DNA of 64,000 bases from Mycobacterium sp. 852013-51886_SCH5428379 (GCF_001665575.1 NZ_LZSU01000030.1:1-64000); one strand, 5' to 3'; positions 26,999-35,792 are shown, counted from the stretch's first letter. The notes: generated from the sequence alone by a model not told the origin. Made by a program: numbers and translations.

Positions 26999-27670
26999 GT
27001 GAGCGTTGCGGAACTAAGGGGTTGCACCGCCCTGGTGACAGGCGGGACTTCGGGCATTGGACTGGCCACCGCGCAGCTGCTTACACACGCCGGCTCCCAC
27101 GTCATCGTCAGCGACGAGGACCCCGACCGGGGCAAGCTGGCCGCAACTCGGCTCGGCAGCGGCACGCGGTTCCTTCCCGCTAGCCTTGCCGACCTAGGTG
27201 ACGTCGATTTTCTTGCGCGGCAGACCCCGATCGACATCCTGATTGCCGCCGCCGTCATCGCCGACCTACGCCTTCTCCAAGGGGTGTACTTCCTGGTGGC
27301 CGCGGTGGCCCCACCGATGATCCGCCGTGGCGGCGGCGCGATAATCAACGTTCTCCCCAGCGCGCCCGAGTTCAGCGCTGCCCTCCGATCTCTAACCCGC
27401 ACCTGGGCGGCCGAATTCGGTCCGCACGGCATCCGGGTCAACAGCGTCGCTCCCGGCCCCCCGGGAACCGACAACGCACTCGGGCGCACAGCGGAGCCCA
27501 GTGAAATCGCCGCAGCCATCGCATTTCTCGCTTCACCCCGCGCAAGCTGCATCACCGGCACCACCCTGAGCGTTGACGGTGGAGCCGCCATCGGGCGTAC
27601 GCGTCAGCGGGTCGCGCGTACGGATCGCTCACGATGGACTGACCCCGGTCGGGTGACTCCTAACCTGTGA
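26999..27670 (+). CDS. Degenerate SDR-like protein lacking the catalytic Tyr-Lys
   Basis: 223 residues. The Rossmann start is intact (TALVTGGTSGIGLATAQLL) and the distal part aligns with the SDR at 18361 (MIRRGGGAII, RTWAAEFG, ITGTT..VDGG). Three internal blocks are missing relative to that paralogue: the NNAG region with the following helix, the YSASK active-site segment, and part of the substrate loop. All deletions keep the frame. A new ~25-residue basic tail follows. It cannot be a normal SDR enzyme; it may be a pseudogene or a cofactor-binding pseudoenzyme. Confidence 0.7.
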   Translation: MSVAELRGCTALVTGGTSGIGLATAQLLTHAGSHVIVSDEDPDRGKLAATRLGSGTRFLPASLADLGDVDFLARQTPIDILIAAAVIADLRLLQGVYFLVAAVAPPMIRRGGGAIINVLPSAPEFSAALRSLTRTWAAEFGPHGIRVNSVAPGPPGTDNALGRTAEPSEIAAAIAFLASPRASCITGTTLSVDGGAAIGRTRQRVARTDRSRWTDPGRVTPNL

Positions 27671-27766
27671 GAGTCCGTCCGGACCGGCTACGCACAACCC
27701 GAAGCCGAACACTGACTCTCGAAACCCTTTTCAACCGCGTCACCTCGATAGAAAGGCAGCACGGCA

Positions 27767-28525
27767 ATGGCCGAACCCACGAAGAGCATTACCGTCATCG
27801 GCGCTACCGGCCTGATCGGCCGTCAACTCGTCCCCTTACTCCGCGACGCTGGTCACAGCGTCACTGCAGCCTCCCGTGACTCCGGTGTCGACCTGCTCAC
27901 CGGGCAGGGCCTTGACGATGCCCTCGCCGACGCTGAGGTCATCGTCGACGTGATCAATTCCGCCACCCCTGAGGACTCCGCCGAAGCCTTCTTCCATCAG
28001 ACCGCGGCCAACCTGTCCGCTGCCGCCGCCAAGGCCGGCGTCAAACATTACGTCGTGCTGTCCATCGTCGGCGCAGACGAGATGGCCCCCAAAGCCGGAT
28101 ACATCCGCGGCAAGGTTGCCCAGGAGAGCGCGGCCGCGACCTCGGGGGTTCCCTGGACGGTCGTGCGGGCCACGCAGTTTCACGAATTGGCGGAACCCAT
28201 CACCGAATCCCTGGTCGCCGGCGACGAGGTGCGCGCCCCGGCCGCACTGATCCAGCCCATCGACTCCTCCGAGGTCACCGCAATCCTGGCCCGCGTTGCC
28301 GTCAACGAGCCGCTCAACACCATCCACAACGTCGGAGGCCCGCAGAAGATGTCGTTCTCCGACATGGCCCGCGCCGTGCTGCGCCACCAGAGCCGAACGC
28401 TCAACGTCCTCGACGACCCGTCGGCAACGTACAGCGGGCTGAACCTCGATTACACAACGCTCGTCACCGACGACGAGGCCGAACTGGGCACCACGCGGCT
28501 GGTCGACTGGCTGGCGCGCCGCTGA
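27767..28525 (+). CDS. NmrA-like NAD(P)-binding protein (paralogue of the one at 17621)
   Basis: 252 residues, intact. It begins with SITVIGATGLIGRQLVPLL and shares YVVLSIVGADE, TVVRATQFHEL and a DW near the C-terminus with the protein at 17621. Its leader, with a GATAGAAAGGC ribosome-site region, resembles the leader of the flavoprotein gene at 14862. That supports a common ancestry of the two loci. Confidence 0.8.
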   Translation: MAEPTKSITVIGATGLIGRQLVPLLRDAGHSVTAASRDSGVDLLTGQGLDDALADAEVIVDVINSATPEDSAEAFFHQTAANLSAAAAKAGVKHYVVLSIVGADEMAPKAGYIRGKVAQESAAATSGVPWTVVRATQFHELAEPITESLVAGDEVRAPAALIQPIDSSEVTAILARVAVNEPLNTIHNVGGPQKMSFSDMARAVLRHQSRTLNVLDDPSATYSGLNLDYTTLVTDDEAELGTTRLVDWLARR

Positions 28526-28587
28526 TCTGCTCGGCTCCTTCTGCCGACCGGCGCCACGACCCACGACCCACGAAAGGATCTGCGGAC

Positions 28588-30456
28588 ATGTGTGCAATCG
28601 TCGGTTATGTAGGGCGCCGGCCCGCCTGCAACATTCTGATGGGCGCTCTGCGCCGGATGGAATATCGCGGCTACGACTCGTCGGGCATCGCCCTGCTCGG
28701 TGGAGACGGCGGGCTGACCGTGCGGAGACGTGCCGGCAGGTTGATCAATCTTGAAGCGGCGCTCGACGATACCGACGGCGACGTTCTCGCCGGCAGCACC
28801 GGCGTCGGCCATACCCGCTGGGCTTCGCACGGCCGTCCCACCGACCGCAATGCCCATCCACATCGGGACAGCAGCGGCAAGTTCGCCGTGGTGCACAACG
28901 GCATCATCGAGAATTTCGCGGCGCTGCGTGCCGACCTGGAGGTCTCCGGTGTCGAGTTCGCCAGTGACACCGACACCGAGGTGGCCGCCCACCTGGTGGC
29001 CCGGGCCTACCGCGACGGGGAGACCGCCGGAGACTTCGTGGGCTCGGTGCTGTCGGTCGTGCGCCGGCTCGAAGGCCACTTCACCCTGGTGTTCGCCTTC
29101 GCCGACCAACCCGGCACCATCGTGGCCGCGCGCCGCTCCACTCCGCTGGTTGTCGGCGTTGGTGAGGGCGAAATGTTCATCGGCTCCGACGTCGCGGCGT
29201 TCATCGAATACACCCGTGAAGCAGTCGAACTGGGCCAGGACCAGGCGGTGATCCTCTCCGCCGACGGCTACCAGATCACCGACTTCCACGGTGTCGACGC
29301 ATCCGATCGCGCCCGCCCGTTCCACATCGACTGGGACCTCTCGGCCGCCGAGAAGGGCGGCTACGAGTACTTCATGCTCAAGGAGATCGCAGAGCAGCCG
29401 ACCGCCGTCGCCGACACCCTGCTCGGCCACTTCGCCGACGGCCGCATCGTGCTCGACGAGCAGCGGCTGTCCGATCAGGAACTGCGCGAGGTCGACAAGG
29501 TCTTCATCGTCGCCTGCGGCACCGCCTACCACTCCGGCATGCTGGCCAAATACGCCATCGAGCACTGGACGCGGTTACCTGTCGAAGTGGAAGTCGCCAG
29601 CGAATTCCGTTATCGGGACCCGGTTCTGGACTGCAGCACCCTGGTGATCGCGATCTCGCAGTCCGGCGAGACCGCCGACACCCTGGAAGCCGTGCGGCAC
29701 GCCAAGGAGCAGAAGGCCAAGGTGTTGGCCATCTGCAACACCAACGGCAGCCAGATCCCGCGGGAGGCCGACGCCGTGCTCTACACCCGGGCCGGGCCGG
29801 AGGTCGGGGTGGCGTCGACCAAGACGTTCCTGGCGCAGCTGACGGCGAACTACCTGGTCGGTCTTGCGCTGGCGCAGGCCCGCGGCACGAAGTACGCCGA
29901 CGAGGTGGCCCGCGAGTACCACGAGCTGGAGGCCATGGCCGATCAGGTGGCGCGGGTACTGACCTGCATGGAGCCGGTGACTGCGCTGGCGCAGCGGTTC
30001 GCCCAGGCCTCCGTGGTGCTGTTCCTGGGCCGCCACGTCGGTTACCCGGTGGCACTCGAGGGCGCGCTGAAACTCAAAGAGCTGGCGTACATGCACGCCG
30101 AGGGCTTCGCGGCCGGCGAGCTCAAGCACGGGCCGATCGCGCTGATCGAGGACGGCCTGCCCGTGATCGTCGTGATGCCGTCTCCCAAGAAAGCGGCCAC
30201 CCTGCACGCCAAGCTGCTGAGCAACATCCGCGAGATCCAGGCGCGCGGTGCGATCACGATCGTGATCGCCGAGGAGGGGGACGACACCGTGGCCCCGTAC
30301 GCCGACCACCTGATCGAAATCCCACCGGTTTCAGTCCTTTTCCAGCCGCTGCTGTCCACGATCCCGCTGCAGGTGTTCGCCGCCGGAGTGGCGCAGGCGC
30401 GTGGTTACGACGTGGACAAGCCGCGCAACCTGGCCAAGTCGGTCACCGTCGAGTGA
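28588..30456 (+). CDS. glmS: Glutamine-fructose-6-phosphate aminotransferase (isomerising)
   Basis: 622 residues, full family length. The N-terminal MCAIVGYVG carries the nucleophilic Cys2 of the glutaminase domain. TRWASHG and the FHIDWD linker follow, then two SIS sugar-isomerase domains (ISQSGETADTLEA near residue 355), and the C-terminal ends in AKSVTVE. It makes glucosamine-6-phosphate for cell-wall precursors. AAAGGA lies upstream of the ATG. Its position among redox and mobile-element genes is unusual, and the housekeeping mycobacterial glmS normally sits elsewhere, so this may be a second copy; the window cannot prove that. Confidence 0.92.
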   Translation: MCAIVGYVGRRPACNILMGALRRMEYRGYDSSGIALLGGDGGLTVRRRAGRLINLEAALDDTDGDVLAGSTGVGHTRWASHGRPTDRNAHPHRDSSGKFAVVHNGIIENFAALRADLEVSGVEFASDTDTEVAAHLVARAYRDGETAGDFVGSVLSVVRRLEGHFTLVFAFADQPGTIVAARRSTPLVVGVGEGEMFIGSDVAAFIEYTREAVELGQDQAVILSADGYQITDFHGVDASDRARPFHIDWDLSAAEKGGYEYFMLKEIAEQPTAVADTLLGHFADGRIVLDEQRLSDQELREVDKVFIVACGTAYHSGMLAKYAIEHWTRLPVEVEVASEFRYRDPVLDCSTLVIAISQSGETADTLEAVRHAKEQKAKVLAICNTNGSQIPREADAVLYTRAGPEVGVASTKTFLAQLTANYLVGLALAQARGTKYADEVAREYHELEAMADQVARVLTCMEPVTALAQRFAQASVVLFLGRHVGYPVALEGALKLKELAYMHAEGFAAGELKHGPIALIEDGLPVIVVMPSPKKAATLHAKLLSNIREIQARGAITIVIAEEGDDTVAPYADHLIEIPPVSVLFQPLLSTIPLQVFAAGVAQARGYDVDKPRNLAKSVTVE

Positions 30457-30461
30457 ACCGA

Positions 30462-30478
30462 CGCGGGCCGGGCCCGCG
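30462..30478 (+). terminator. GC hairpin after glmS
   Basis: CGCGGGC and GCCCGCG with a three-base loop start six bases after the glmS stop. There is no U-tract, as is usual for actinobacterial hairpin terminators. Confidence 0.55.
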
Positions 30479-30516
30479 ACACACACTTTGAACCGTCCTG
30501 GATCTGGTGATCGACT

Positions 30517-30594
30517 GTGATCGCACTGCTGGGGATCAATCAGGCGACGTTGCGCAACTGGGTCGAGGACCCGCTGCGAGAGAATGCTGACTAG
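30517..30594 (+). pseudogene. IS3-type orfA remnant
   Basis: A 25-codon stretch reads VIALLGINQATLRNWVEDPL and then stops. LG....TLRNWV is the helix-turn-helix core of IS3-family OrfA proteins. No flanking intact transposase remains. Confidence 0.5.
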
Positions 30595-30845
30595 CGAAGG
30601 GCCGATGAGATTCAAGACAGCATTGGTGGTTTCGCCGCGGTGGAGGTCGACCGACGACTGCGGATGGCGAGAACCCCGGGGAACACACCAATGTCTTCTG
30701 GTCTGCAGGCCGCTTTGAGGACATCAGCCTGGCTACTTGACCGCGATTACCCGCGCGGCGTCGTATACGCCGGGTCGAGCGCAGAGTCGAAGAGTCTGGC
30801 AGCGGTTCCGTTCGCTGACACATACCGCATCATCGGACTTCGGCC

Positions 30846-30871
30846 GCTGTTGCTGTTGCTGTTGCTGTTGC
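30846..30871. repeat. GCTGTT hexanucleotide microsatellite
   Basis: Four consecutive GCTGTT units plus two further bases, in a gene-free stretch. A unit of this length could vary by slippage. Confidence 0.8.
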
Positions 30872-30976
30872 GATTCGGGTGCTCAGATGAACATCCAATC
30901 GGACATCGCGTGGGCAATTGATATGAGAGGTGGACAACATGTTCAAGAAGCCGCAACAACAACGCCGCTGTCGAGA

Positions 30977-31057
30977 TGCAGCGAAGATTGACAAGACTCG
31001 CCTGGCTACTTTGACAAGACTCGGGCGTGTCGCGGGAGCTTGTTAATCTTCGCTGCA
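30977..31057. repeat. 19-bp inverted repeat enclosing a TTGACAAGACTCG duplication
   Basis: TGCAGCGAAGATTGACAAG at 30977-30995 is matched by its inverse at 31039-31057 with one mismatch in 19. The left arm overlaps TTGACAAGACTCG (30988-31000), repeated directly at 31011-31023 inside the 43-base spacer. This could be the ends of a tiny non-autonomous element, a recombination site, or a long RNA hairpin. Confidence 0.7.
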
Positions 31058-31120
31058 GAAGTCCTGGTCTAGGCCGTTCGGGTATCTGCCGTGCGCGAGG
31101 CCATAGTCCGTGACGCAGTC

Positions 31121-31201
31121 CGAACGCCGAACGCCGAACGCCGAACGCCGAACGCCGAACGCCGAACGCCGAACGCCGAACGCCGAACGCCGAACGCCGA
31201 A
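31121..31201. repeat. 7-bp tandem repeat, about 11.6 copies
   Basis: Eleven perfect CGAACGC units followed by CGAA. A 7-bp unit with no spacers excludes CRISPR. It lies in a gene-free stretch 180 bases beyond the 3' end of the gene at 31385-31942. Copy number is likely to vary between strains. Confidence 0.92.
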
Positions 31202-31384
31202 GGATGCTAAGCAGGCCGTCCGGGCTTAGCGCCGTTGTTCATGTGCAACGGAGCTGCTGAACTTGAACTGACAGCAGGTTAGCGATCGCCGGTGCCGAGG
31301 GCTGTCCATTGCCAGCGCACCTATTCCGATTCTGCGTGTTCTCCAGAATCAATTGGAGTGGTTGTGCATCGATCGGTGGCTTAC

Positions 31385-31942
31385 CTATGTTGCGGCCTGT
31401 CGAGCAGCTGTCACGAAGTCTTCCCATCGCTGCCGTTTGGACTCGTCATCTAGAAAGCTCTCCACGTTGACCACGGTCGAGGCCTCATCGGCAAACGAGA
31501 TTTTGATGACGCTCGGATAAAACTTCGACGTTCCACGTCCGAAACCTCGATTCCGCGAGATGTGGCGCACCTCAGCGATCTCGAACGCCGCAACCGTCCT
31601 CAGTGGCCGCGACCAGGCAGTTATTGAGGCTGGCTCTGCGGGATTGCCGAACCCGTTGCCCTGGCGCCTCTGATCGTCCTCGCCGAAATCGTAGTTATCT
31701 GCCTCATATGTCGCCTCCACAACTGCAATCGAATCAGGCGTGAAAGCCCATAGCTTCCAGACGGTTTCAGGATCCGGGGTGAGCAGCGCATGGGAAGCAA
31801 CTATGTTGTCCGCAGTCCCGACCAGCGTCCGGAGAGTCAAGATTATGCTGTAGGGCGGCAGGCGTACCAGGCCGCCTGGCGTATTTGCCGCGTACGTATG
31901 TGCGTTGATATGGCCCCACTCTTGCTCGCTAGGTTGACTCAA
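31385..31942 (-). CDS. Hypothetical protein of the accessory island
   Basis: About 185 residues from a TTG at 31942, chosen because GAAGGAGA lies eight bases upstream; a GTG at 31993 is the alternative. The sequence has many beta-strand-like stretches (SIAVVEATYEAD, TVAAFEIAEVRHISRNRGFG, SVIKISFADEASTVVNVESF), which resemble a PH-like or split-barrel fold by eye. No family was recognised. It lies downstream of the TIR gene on the same strand and may belong to the same system. Confidence 0.65.
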   Translation of the reverse strand: MSQPSEQEWGHINAHTYAANTPGGLVRLPPYSIILTLRTLVGTADNIVASHALLTPDPETVWKLWAFTPDSIAVVEATYEADNYDFGEDDQRRQGNGFGNPAEPASITAWSRPLRTVAAFEIAEVRHISRNRGFGRGTSKFYPSVIKISFADEASTVVNVESFLDDESKRQRWEDFVTAARQAAT

Positions 31943-32167
31943 TGGGGGGTCTCCTTCCGTGGTGACACGGAGGTTAGTCGCACCTCCCGACACAGTCCGG
32001 CCGTTGCCTCGTACATCGCCGCATAGAAGACGGTCGGTCCGAGTCGTCGAGTGGCAAGCCGGAATGCACCAAGGCGAAGTAATCGCGCGTCTGGAGCAGT
32101 CTGTGGGCTAGCAGGCGGCGTTCTCAGTCCCCGATATCGTTGTCCGTACCGCGTGTGGTGCCAGCAC

Positions 32168-33316
32168 CTAGCGGATGGAGCCGAGCCTGAGCGCCAACTT
32201 CGCAGTGAGCTCGTCTGCGATCTCGGCCGCTTGGGCGCCGAGTGCCAACGCTGGCACTGCTTCTCTCGGATCTATGCGGAGAGACGAACTTTGAGTCATT
32301 GTGTAGAGGAATTGTGCCGTTGAGCGCCGTTCAATTTCACCCGCTTGCCCCACGATTAGCATGGTGATGGGCTCAACTGACACTGCAAGCGCCACCTCGC
32401 CTTGAACGTTAAGTCCGGTATCAGCGTGCAGCGCCAGCGACGCGATTAGACGGTTCTTTACGTCCTCCTCGTCGAAGACCGATCCGAGATTGCCTTGTGG
32501 CAGCGGAAGCCAAGTGACGACGTGCCGATCGCGGTAAACGGCTATTCCTTTGTGTCCGAGCCGGCCTCCGTCTCCAGCCGAGGATGCTTCGGCGCGGTCT
32601 TCGAAGGCATCGGCTCGAACTGCTTCGTTGTTGTCGAACAATCCGCCCTGCCGGCCGAGACTGGCCAGGAAGTCTGGCAACTCGCGTAGCGTTCGCGCCT
32701 CCACGCCGTGTTCATCAATAGGGATGGTGTGCAGTTCGAGCGTCGAGCGGGAATACGCCGAACGTGTGATGTCCGCACGCCAATTAACACGAACAGGCTG
32801 GCTCAACGGTGTCCACAATCGTCGCGGCGCAGCTACCCGCGACCGTTGCGCGGCCGGGAAGGCTGGCTCCGTGGAACTCCCCGGAAATGATGGGGCTACA
32901 GCGGGTTTCGTACGGCCGGGGCTCAGCTGCGATAACAGGCGCTTTCGCGCCGCTTCCTCATCGAGTCCGACGAGATCGCAATAGATGACTTGGCCGAGCA
33001 ACCCCTCGATGTTGCAAGCCGCGACACGCACCGGGATAAGTTTGCGGCCAATCCCCTTCGGATCCTGCGCAAATTTTGCGGCCCACTCCGGCACCGTAAA
33101 TTCAGCATCCAGATAATCCTGGGATAGAACAGCGATGGTTCGCTCACACCGCTTCGTAGCTTCGTCCATCTCGATGACGAAGTTGCCGCCAGGCTTGAAG
33201 TCCCACTCCTGAACAATTGTCGTGTACTCCTCCGCCTCGAGTACCCACGCGATCCACTCAGCCCACAACCGGTCTGCCTTGTTGTAGCTGATAAAGAAAT
33301 CGATGTTATGAACCAT
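32168..33316 (-). CDS. TIR-domain protein, probable NAD-degrading or signalling effector
   Basis: About 382 residues from the ATG at 33316, which directly begins the domain (MVHNIDFFISYNKADRLWAE). Residues 1-140 show the bacterial TIR pattern: DFFISYNKAD, GGNFVIEMDEATKRCERTIA, LSQDYLDAEFTVPEWAAKF with the candidate catalytic Glu, and KLIPVRV. A Pro/Arg linker leads to a C-terminal domain of ~200 residues of unknown family (HVVTWLPLPQGNLGSVFDEE, LRIDPREAVPALALG). Bacterial TIR domains often cleave NAD+ in anti-phage defence; such a role here is inference from the domain and the neighbours. Confidence 0.82.
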   Translation of the reverse strand: MVHNIDFFISYNKADRLWAEWIAWVLEAEEYTTIVQEWDFKPGGNFVIEMDEATKRCERTIAVLSQDYLDAEFTVPEWAAKFAQDPKGIGRKLIPVRVAACNIEGLLGQVIYCDLVGLDEEAARKRLLSQLSPGRTKPAVAPSFPGSSTEPAFPAAQRSRVAAPRRLWTPLSQPVRVNWRADITRSAYSRSTLELHTIPIDEHGVEARTLRELPDFLASLGRQGGLFDNNEAVRADAFEDRAEASSAGDGGRLGHKGIAVYRDRHVVTWLPLPQGNLGSVFDEEDVKNRLIASLALHADTGLNVQGEVALAVSVEPITMLIVGQAGEIERRSTAQFLYTMTQSSSLRIDPREAVPALALGAQAAEIADELTAKLALRLGSIR

Positions 33317-33482
33317 GTCCAACTGCTTTCTCGGGCTCGAACGCCCGTCCCGATGCGGAGGTTCGACGCTGTGATCGGCGTCCACCCCGGTCGAAGGCAT
33401 GAGCCGCACCGTACACATCGTGAGCGCAGAGAATGCTCATTCTGCTCGCGTGATGGCCAGCACCGGAGTAACACGTCGGCCT

Positions 33483-34781
33483 CTATGCCCCGGTCTGATC
33501 TGGGTCCGAGATTACGTGGAGGTAGGTGATCCCGCCCTGGTTCACGCAGTCCTGGGCCAGCTGGTGCACCTGTTGATGGAACTCCTCTTCAGCGGCGGCT
33601 GCGTTGATCATCGATCGCACTGGGGTGTACGACGACAGCGGGGTTGATGCCCCGTCGTATATGTAGCCCGAGCCGTCGACGGTCAATATGCTGAGCGGCT
33701 GTCCGCCAGTCCAAACGATCCCCACACACAGGTCGTACTCGCCGTGGTACAGCGCCGTCGCCGTTGCACGGACTAATGCCATGAAATCAGCGATGCCAGC
33801 CTCGATTGCCCGGGCCTCGACCTGCTGGCCCTCGAAGTTTCCGTCACCGGACTTTCGGTGTCCGCCCACAGCAGCCGCCAGGGTGACCGAGCCGTCGTGG
33901 TGCACACTTGCCCATGCCTCGCGCCACCGCGAACCGTCGCCGGTCGCGGTGTTCTGTGCGACCCACCGTCGCAGGCCCGGCCTCGGGTTCAATAGGTTCA
34001 CATTCTGGAGCGGGTGGATGCCGTTGCGGTTCGAGTAGCTGAGTGAAATTTTCTCCGCCTGCGCAAAGACCGCACGTGCCTCGTCACTGGTGAGACGGAC
34101 GAGCGTCCCTGGTATGCGCGGATGCGCAACGGCGATCAGCCAGGCCCGACTGGCGGCGTCGCGTCCGGCCGCGGCCTCGCGATACAGGGCGTCCACCGCT
34201 TCGGTGGCCAGACGGCGTTCATCGAACCGCGCTCGATACATGGCCTCGATCTGGCGTTCCTTCATCCACACGGTGTCCGCGTTATTGCGTACCGGTGCAC
34301 CGAAGTACTCACCCCGGTATATGAGGTGCGGACCGTCAACGCTCGCAGGCACGATCACGGCGACTGCTCGCGGGTGGCCGCCGAGTCTGTGGATCTCTAA
34401 TCCGAATACCGGCGGGGTGACCGCTGTTATCGCTGCGCTACGGAGGGCGCGCTCGTGAGCCTCGGTGAATTCACCCGTGTCATTGCGAGCGGTCGCGCCC
34501 TTTTGGCTCTCCTCAACCCCGTAGACAATCATTCCGCCTCCGCTGTTCGCCATCGCTGCGATGTCTTTTGGCAGGTCAGTCTGCGGGAGTCCCTTAGCCG
34601 GAGGGAGCTCTGACTTCCAGTCGAGATCGTCCGTCTCGGCCACGCCTGCAGCGACCGCCGCGTCGAGGATCTCGTCAGTAAGAGTGCTCGGAGGGAGGCC
34701 GAGGCTGCGGTGCAGCGGGGTGAAGGGCATCGGATCAGGGTAGGTACCACCGCCGACAGGATCCGTGGAATAGGGGCTCAA
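33483..34781 (-). CDS. Schlafen/AlbA_2-type putative DNA- or RNA-binding protein
   Basis: Up to 432 residues. The AlbA_2 (divergent AAA-4) domain covers residues ~45-190: ETDDLDWKSELP, LPKDIAAMANSGGGMIVYGV, then YRGEYFGAPVRNNADTVWM. The ~240-residue C-terminal part (WREAWASVHHDGSVTLAAAV, GEYDLCVGIVW) is unassigned. The TTG at 34781 overlaps the upstream stop (TTGA) and suggests coupling; an ATG at 34730 is the alternative. Such proteins occur in defence loci and as regulators. Confidence 0.75.
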   Translation of the reverse strand: MSPYSTDPVGGGTYPDPMPFTPLHRSLGLPPSTLTDEILDAAVAAGVAETDDLDWKSELPPAKGLPQTDLPKDIAAMANSGGGMIVYGVEESQKGATARNDTGEFTEAHERALRSAAITAVTPPVFGLEIHRLGGHPRAVAVIVPASVDGPHLIYRGEYFGAPVRNNADTVWMKERQIEAMYRARFDERRLATEAVDALYREAAAGRDAASRAWLIAVAHPRIPGTLVRLTSDEARAVFAQAEKISLSYSNRNGIHPLQNVNLLNPRPGLRRWVAQNTATGDGSRWREAWASVHHDGSVTLAAAVGGHRKSGDGNFEGQQVEARAIEAGIADFMALVRATATALYHGEYDLCVGIVWTGGQPLSILTVDGSGYIYDGASTPLSSYTPVRSMINAAAAEEEFHQQVHQLAQDCVNQGGITYLHVISDPDQTGA

Positions 34782-35713
34782 CGTGTCCGCGCGTCGTCCT
34801 CTGCGTCAACAACGGGCGAGGCGTGCCAGTAAGCCGAGTGATCCTTTGGCTGCTCGTCGGGCCGCACATCGCTGTTACGAAGGTCAACCGGAAGTCCAGC
34901 GGCCGTACCTATGGAGTCGACCTCTGCCATATGAGGCTGACCAAAACGACATACCTCCACTGCGTACAACGCCCACGCCGCGCTCAACGCGAGTTCACGC
35001 CCGAAGGTGATCTCTCCCGAAGCTTGCCCGGAGGCATCGACCTGTCGCACCTCTCCAGAACTATCGAAGTGCAAGTGCGCGCGCAACAGCGACAGCGACG
35101 GATGCACGGAACCCGACAGTTCACGGTAGATGTCATAGAGAAGACGTTCGGCACCACCGCTCGCGAAGCGTTCACACATCCCCTCGACGGTGGCGGGACC
35201 CGGTGCGTCTGAACGAGCCTGTACAAGTTCGCTCAGTTGCGCGTCAGTGAGGCCGTGCGCCGCCTCGGCGAAACTCTCGTCACCGTGTCCGAGGCTTTGG
35301 ACGCCCTTGACGAAACGATCGCTGCGGATGTGGTCGCTGTTGTCGAAGCTTGCTTTCAGCTTTCTCTCGCCGTCCGCTGTCATCAACACCCACTGGGCTG
35401 TCAGGGCATGTTCGAACGCGATACGTGTACTCGACTTCGCAATCCAGGGGAACCTGTTTCGCGCTGCTAGTGCAGCCTCAATGTGGTTCATCGCGTGTGC
35501 AGCCAACGGAAAACACATTACGAACTTGTCGTGTAAGCGGGCTTCAACGGCCAACCCGGACAGAGCTTTCGGATCTCGCCACCACTTGCCCCACTGCGCA
35601 ACCACGCTCTCGGCGACCTCTAGAAGCTGAGCTTCAGCGGAAGCCAGCCCGTCCGCGTACCGGAGTTCCCGCGCTGCCAACTTATGCCGTATCTCTTCGG
35701 CCGAGTCAGTCAT
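34778..35713 (-). CDS. Hypothetical alpha-helical protein, DUF5677-like
   Basis: 311 residues from the ATG at 35713, with a GGGGGAA-type site upstream. Predominantly helical. The core around AAHAMNHIEAALAARNR, RIAFEHALTAQW and the later RELSGSVHPS resembles DUF5677/HEPN-like proteins of defence and toxin neighbourhoods, where a conserved S.H motif follows the helical core. Translationally coupled to the AlbA_2 gene. The family call is tentative. Confidence 0.6.
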   Translation of the reverse strand: MTDSAEEIRHKLAARELRYADGLASAEAQLLEVAESVVAQWGKWWRDPKALSGLAVEARLHDKFVMCFPLAAHAMNHIEAALAARNRFPWIAKSSTRIAFEHALTAQWVLMTADGERKLKASFDNSDHIRSDRFVKGVQSLGHGDESFAEAAHGLTDAQLSELVQARSDAPGPATVEGMCERFASGGAERLLYDIYRELSGSVHPSLSLLRAHLHFDSSGEVRQVDASGQASGEITFGRELALSAAWALYAVEVCRFGQPHMAEVDSIGTAAGLPVDLRNSDVRPDEQPKDHSAYWHASPVVDAEDDARTR

Positions 35714-35792
35714 AAAACTGCGTTCCCCCAACTCCGGCTATCTGTGGATGGCTAACGGCCAACAACATCCAACAAAGTGTCGGTGAATGTAA

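Noticed and set aside
28526..28587. glmS ribozyme or riboswitch upstream of glmS
   Set aside because: The 62-base leader is too short and shows no conserved ribozyme core; this control is not known in actinobacteria.
28450..29565. 371-codon minus-strand frame opposite glmS
   Set aside because: A shadow frame of a strongly conserved enzyme gene, with no recognisable domain.
30640..30921. 93-codon frame over the GCTGTT repeat
   Set aside because: Its poly-Leu stretch is just the microsatellite translated; no homology recognised.
31121..31201. Possible CRISPR array
   Set aside because: The repeat unit is only 7 bp, perfectly contiguous and has no spacers; there are no cas genes in the window.
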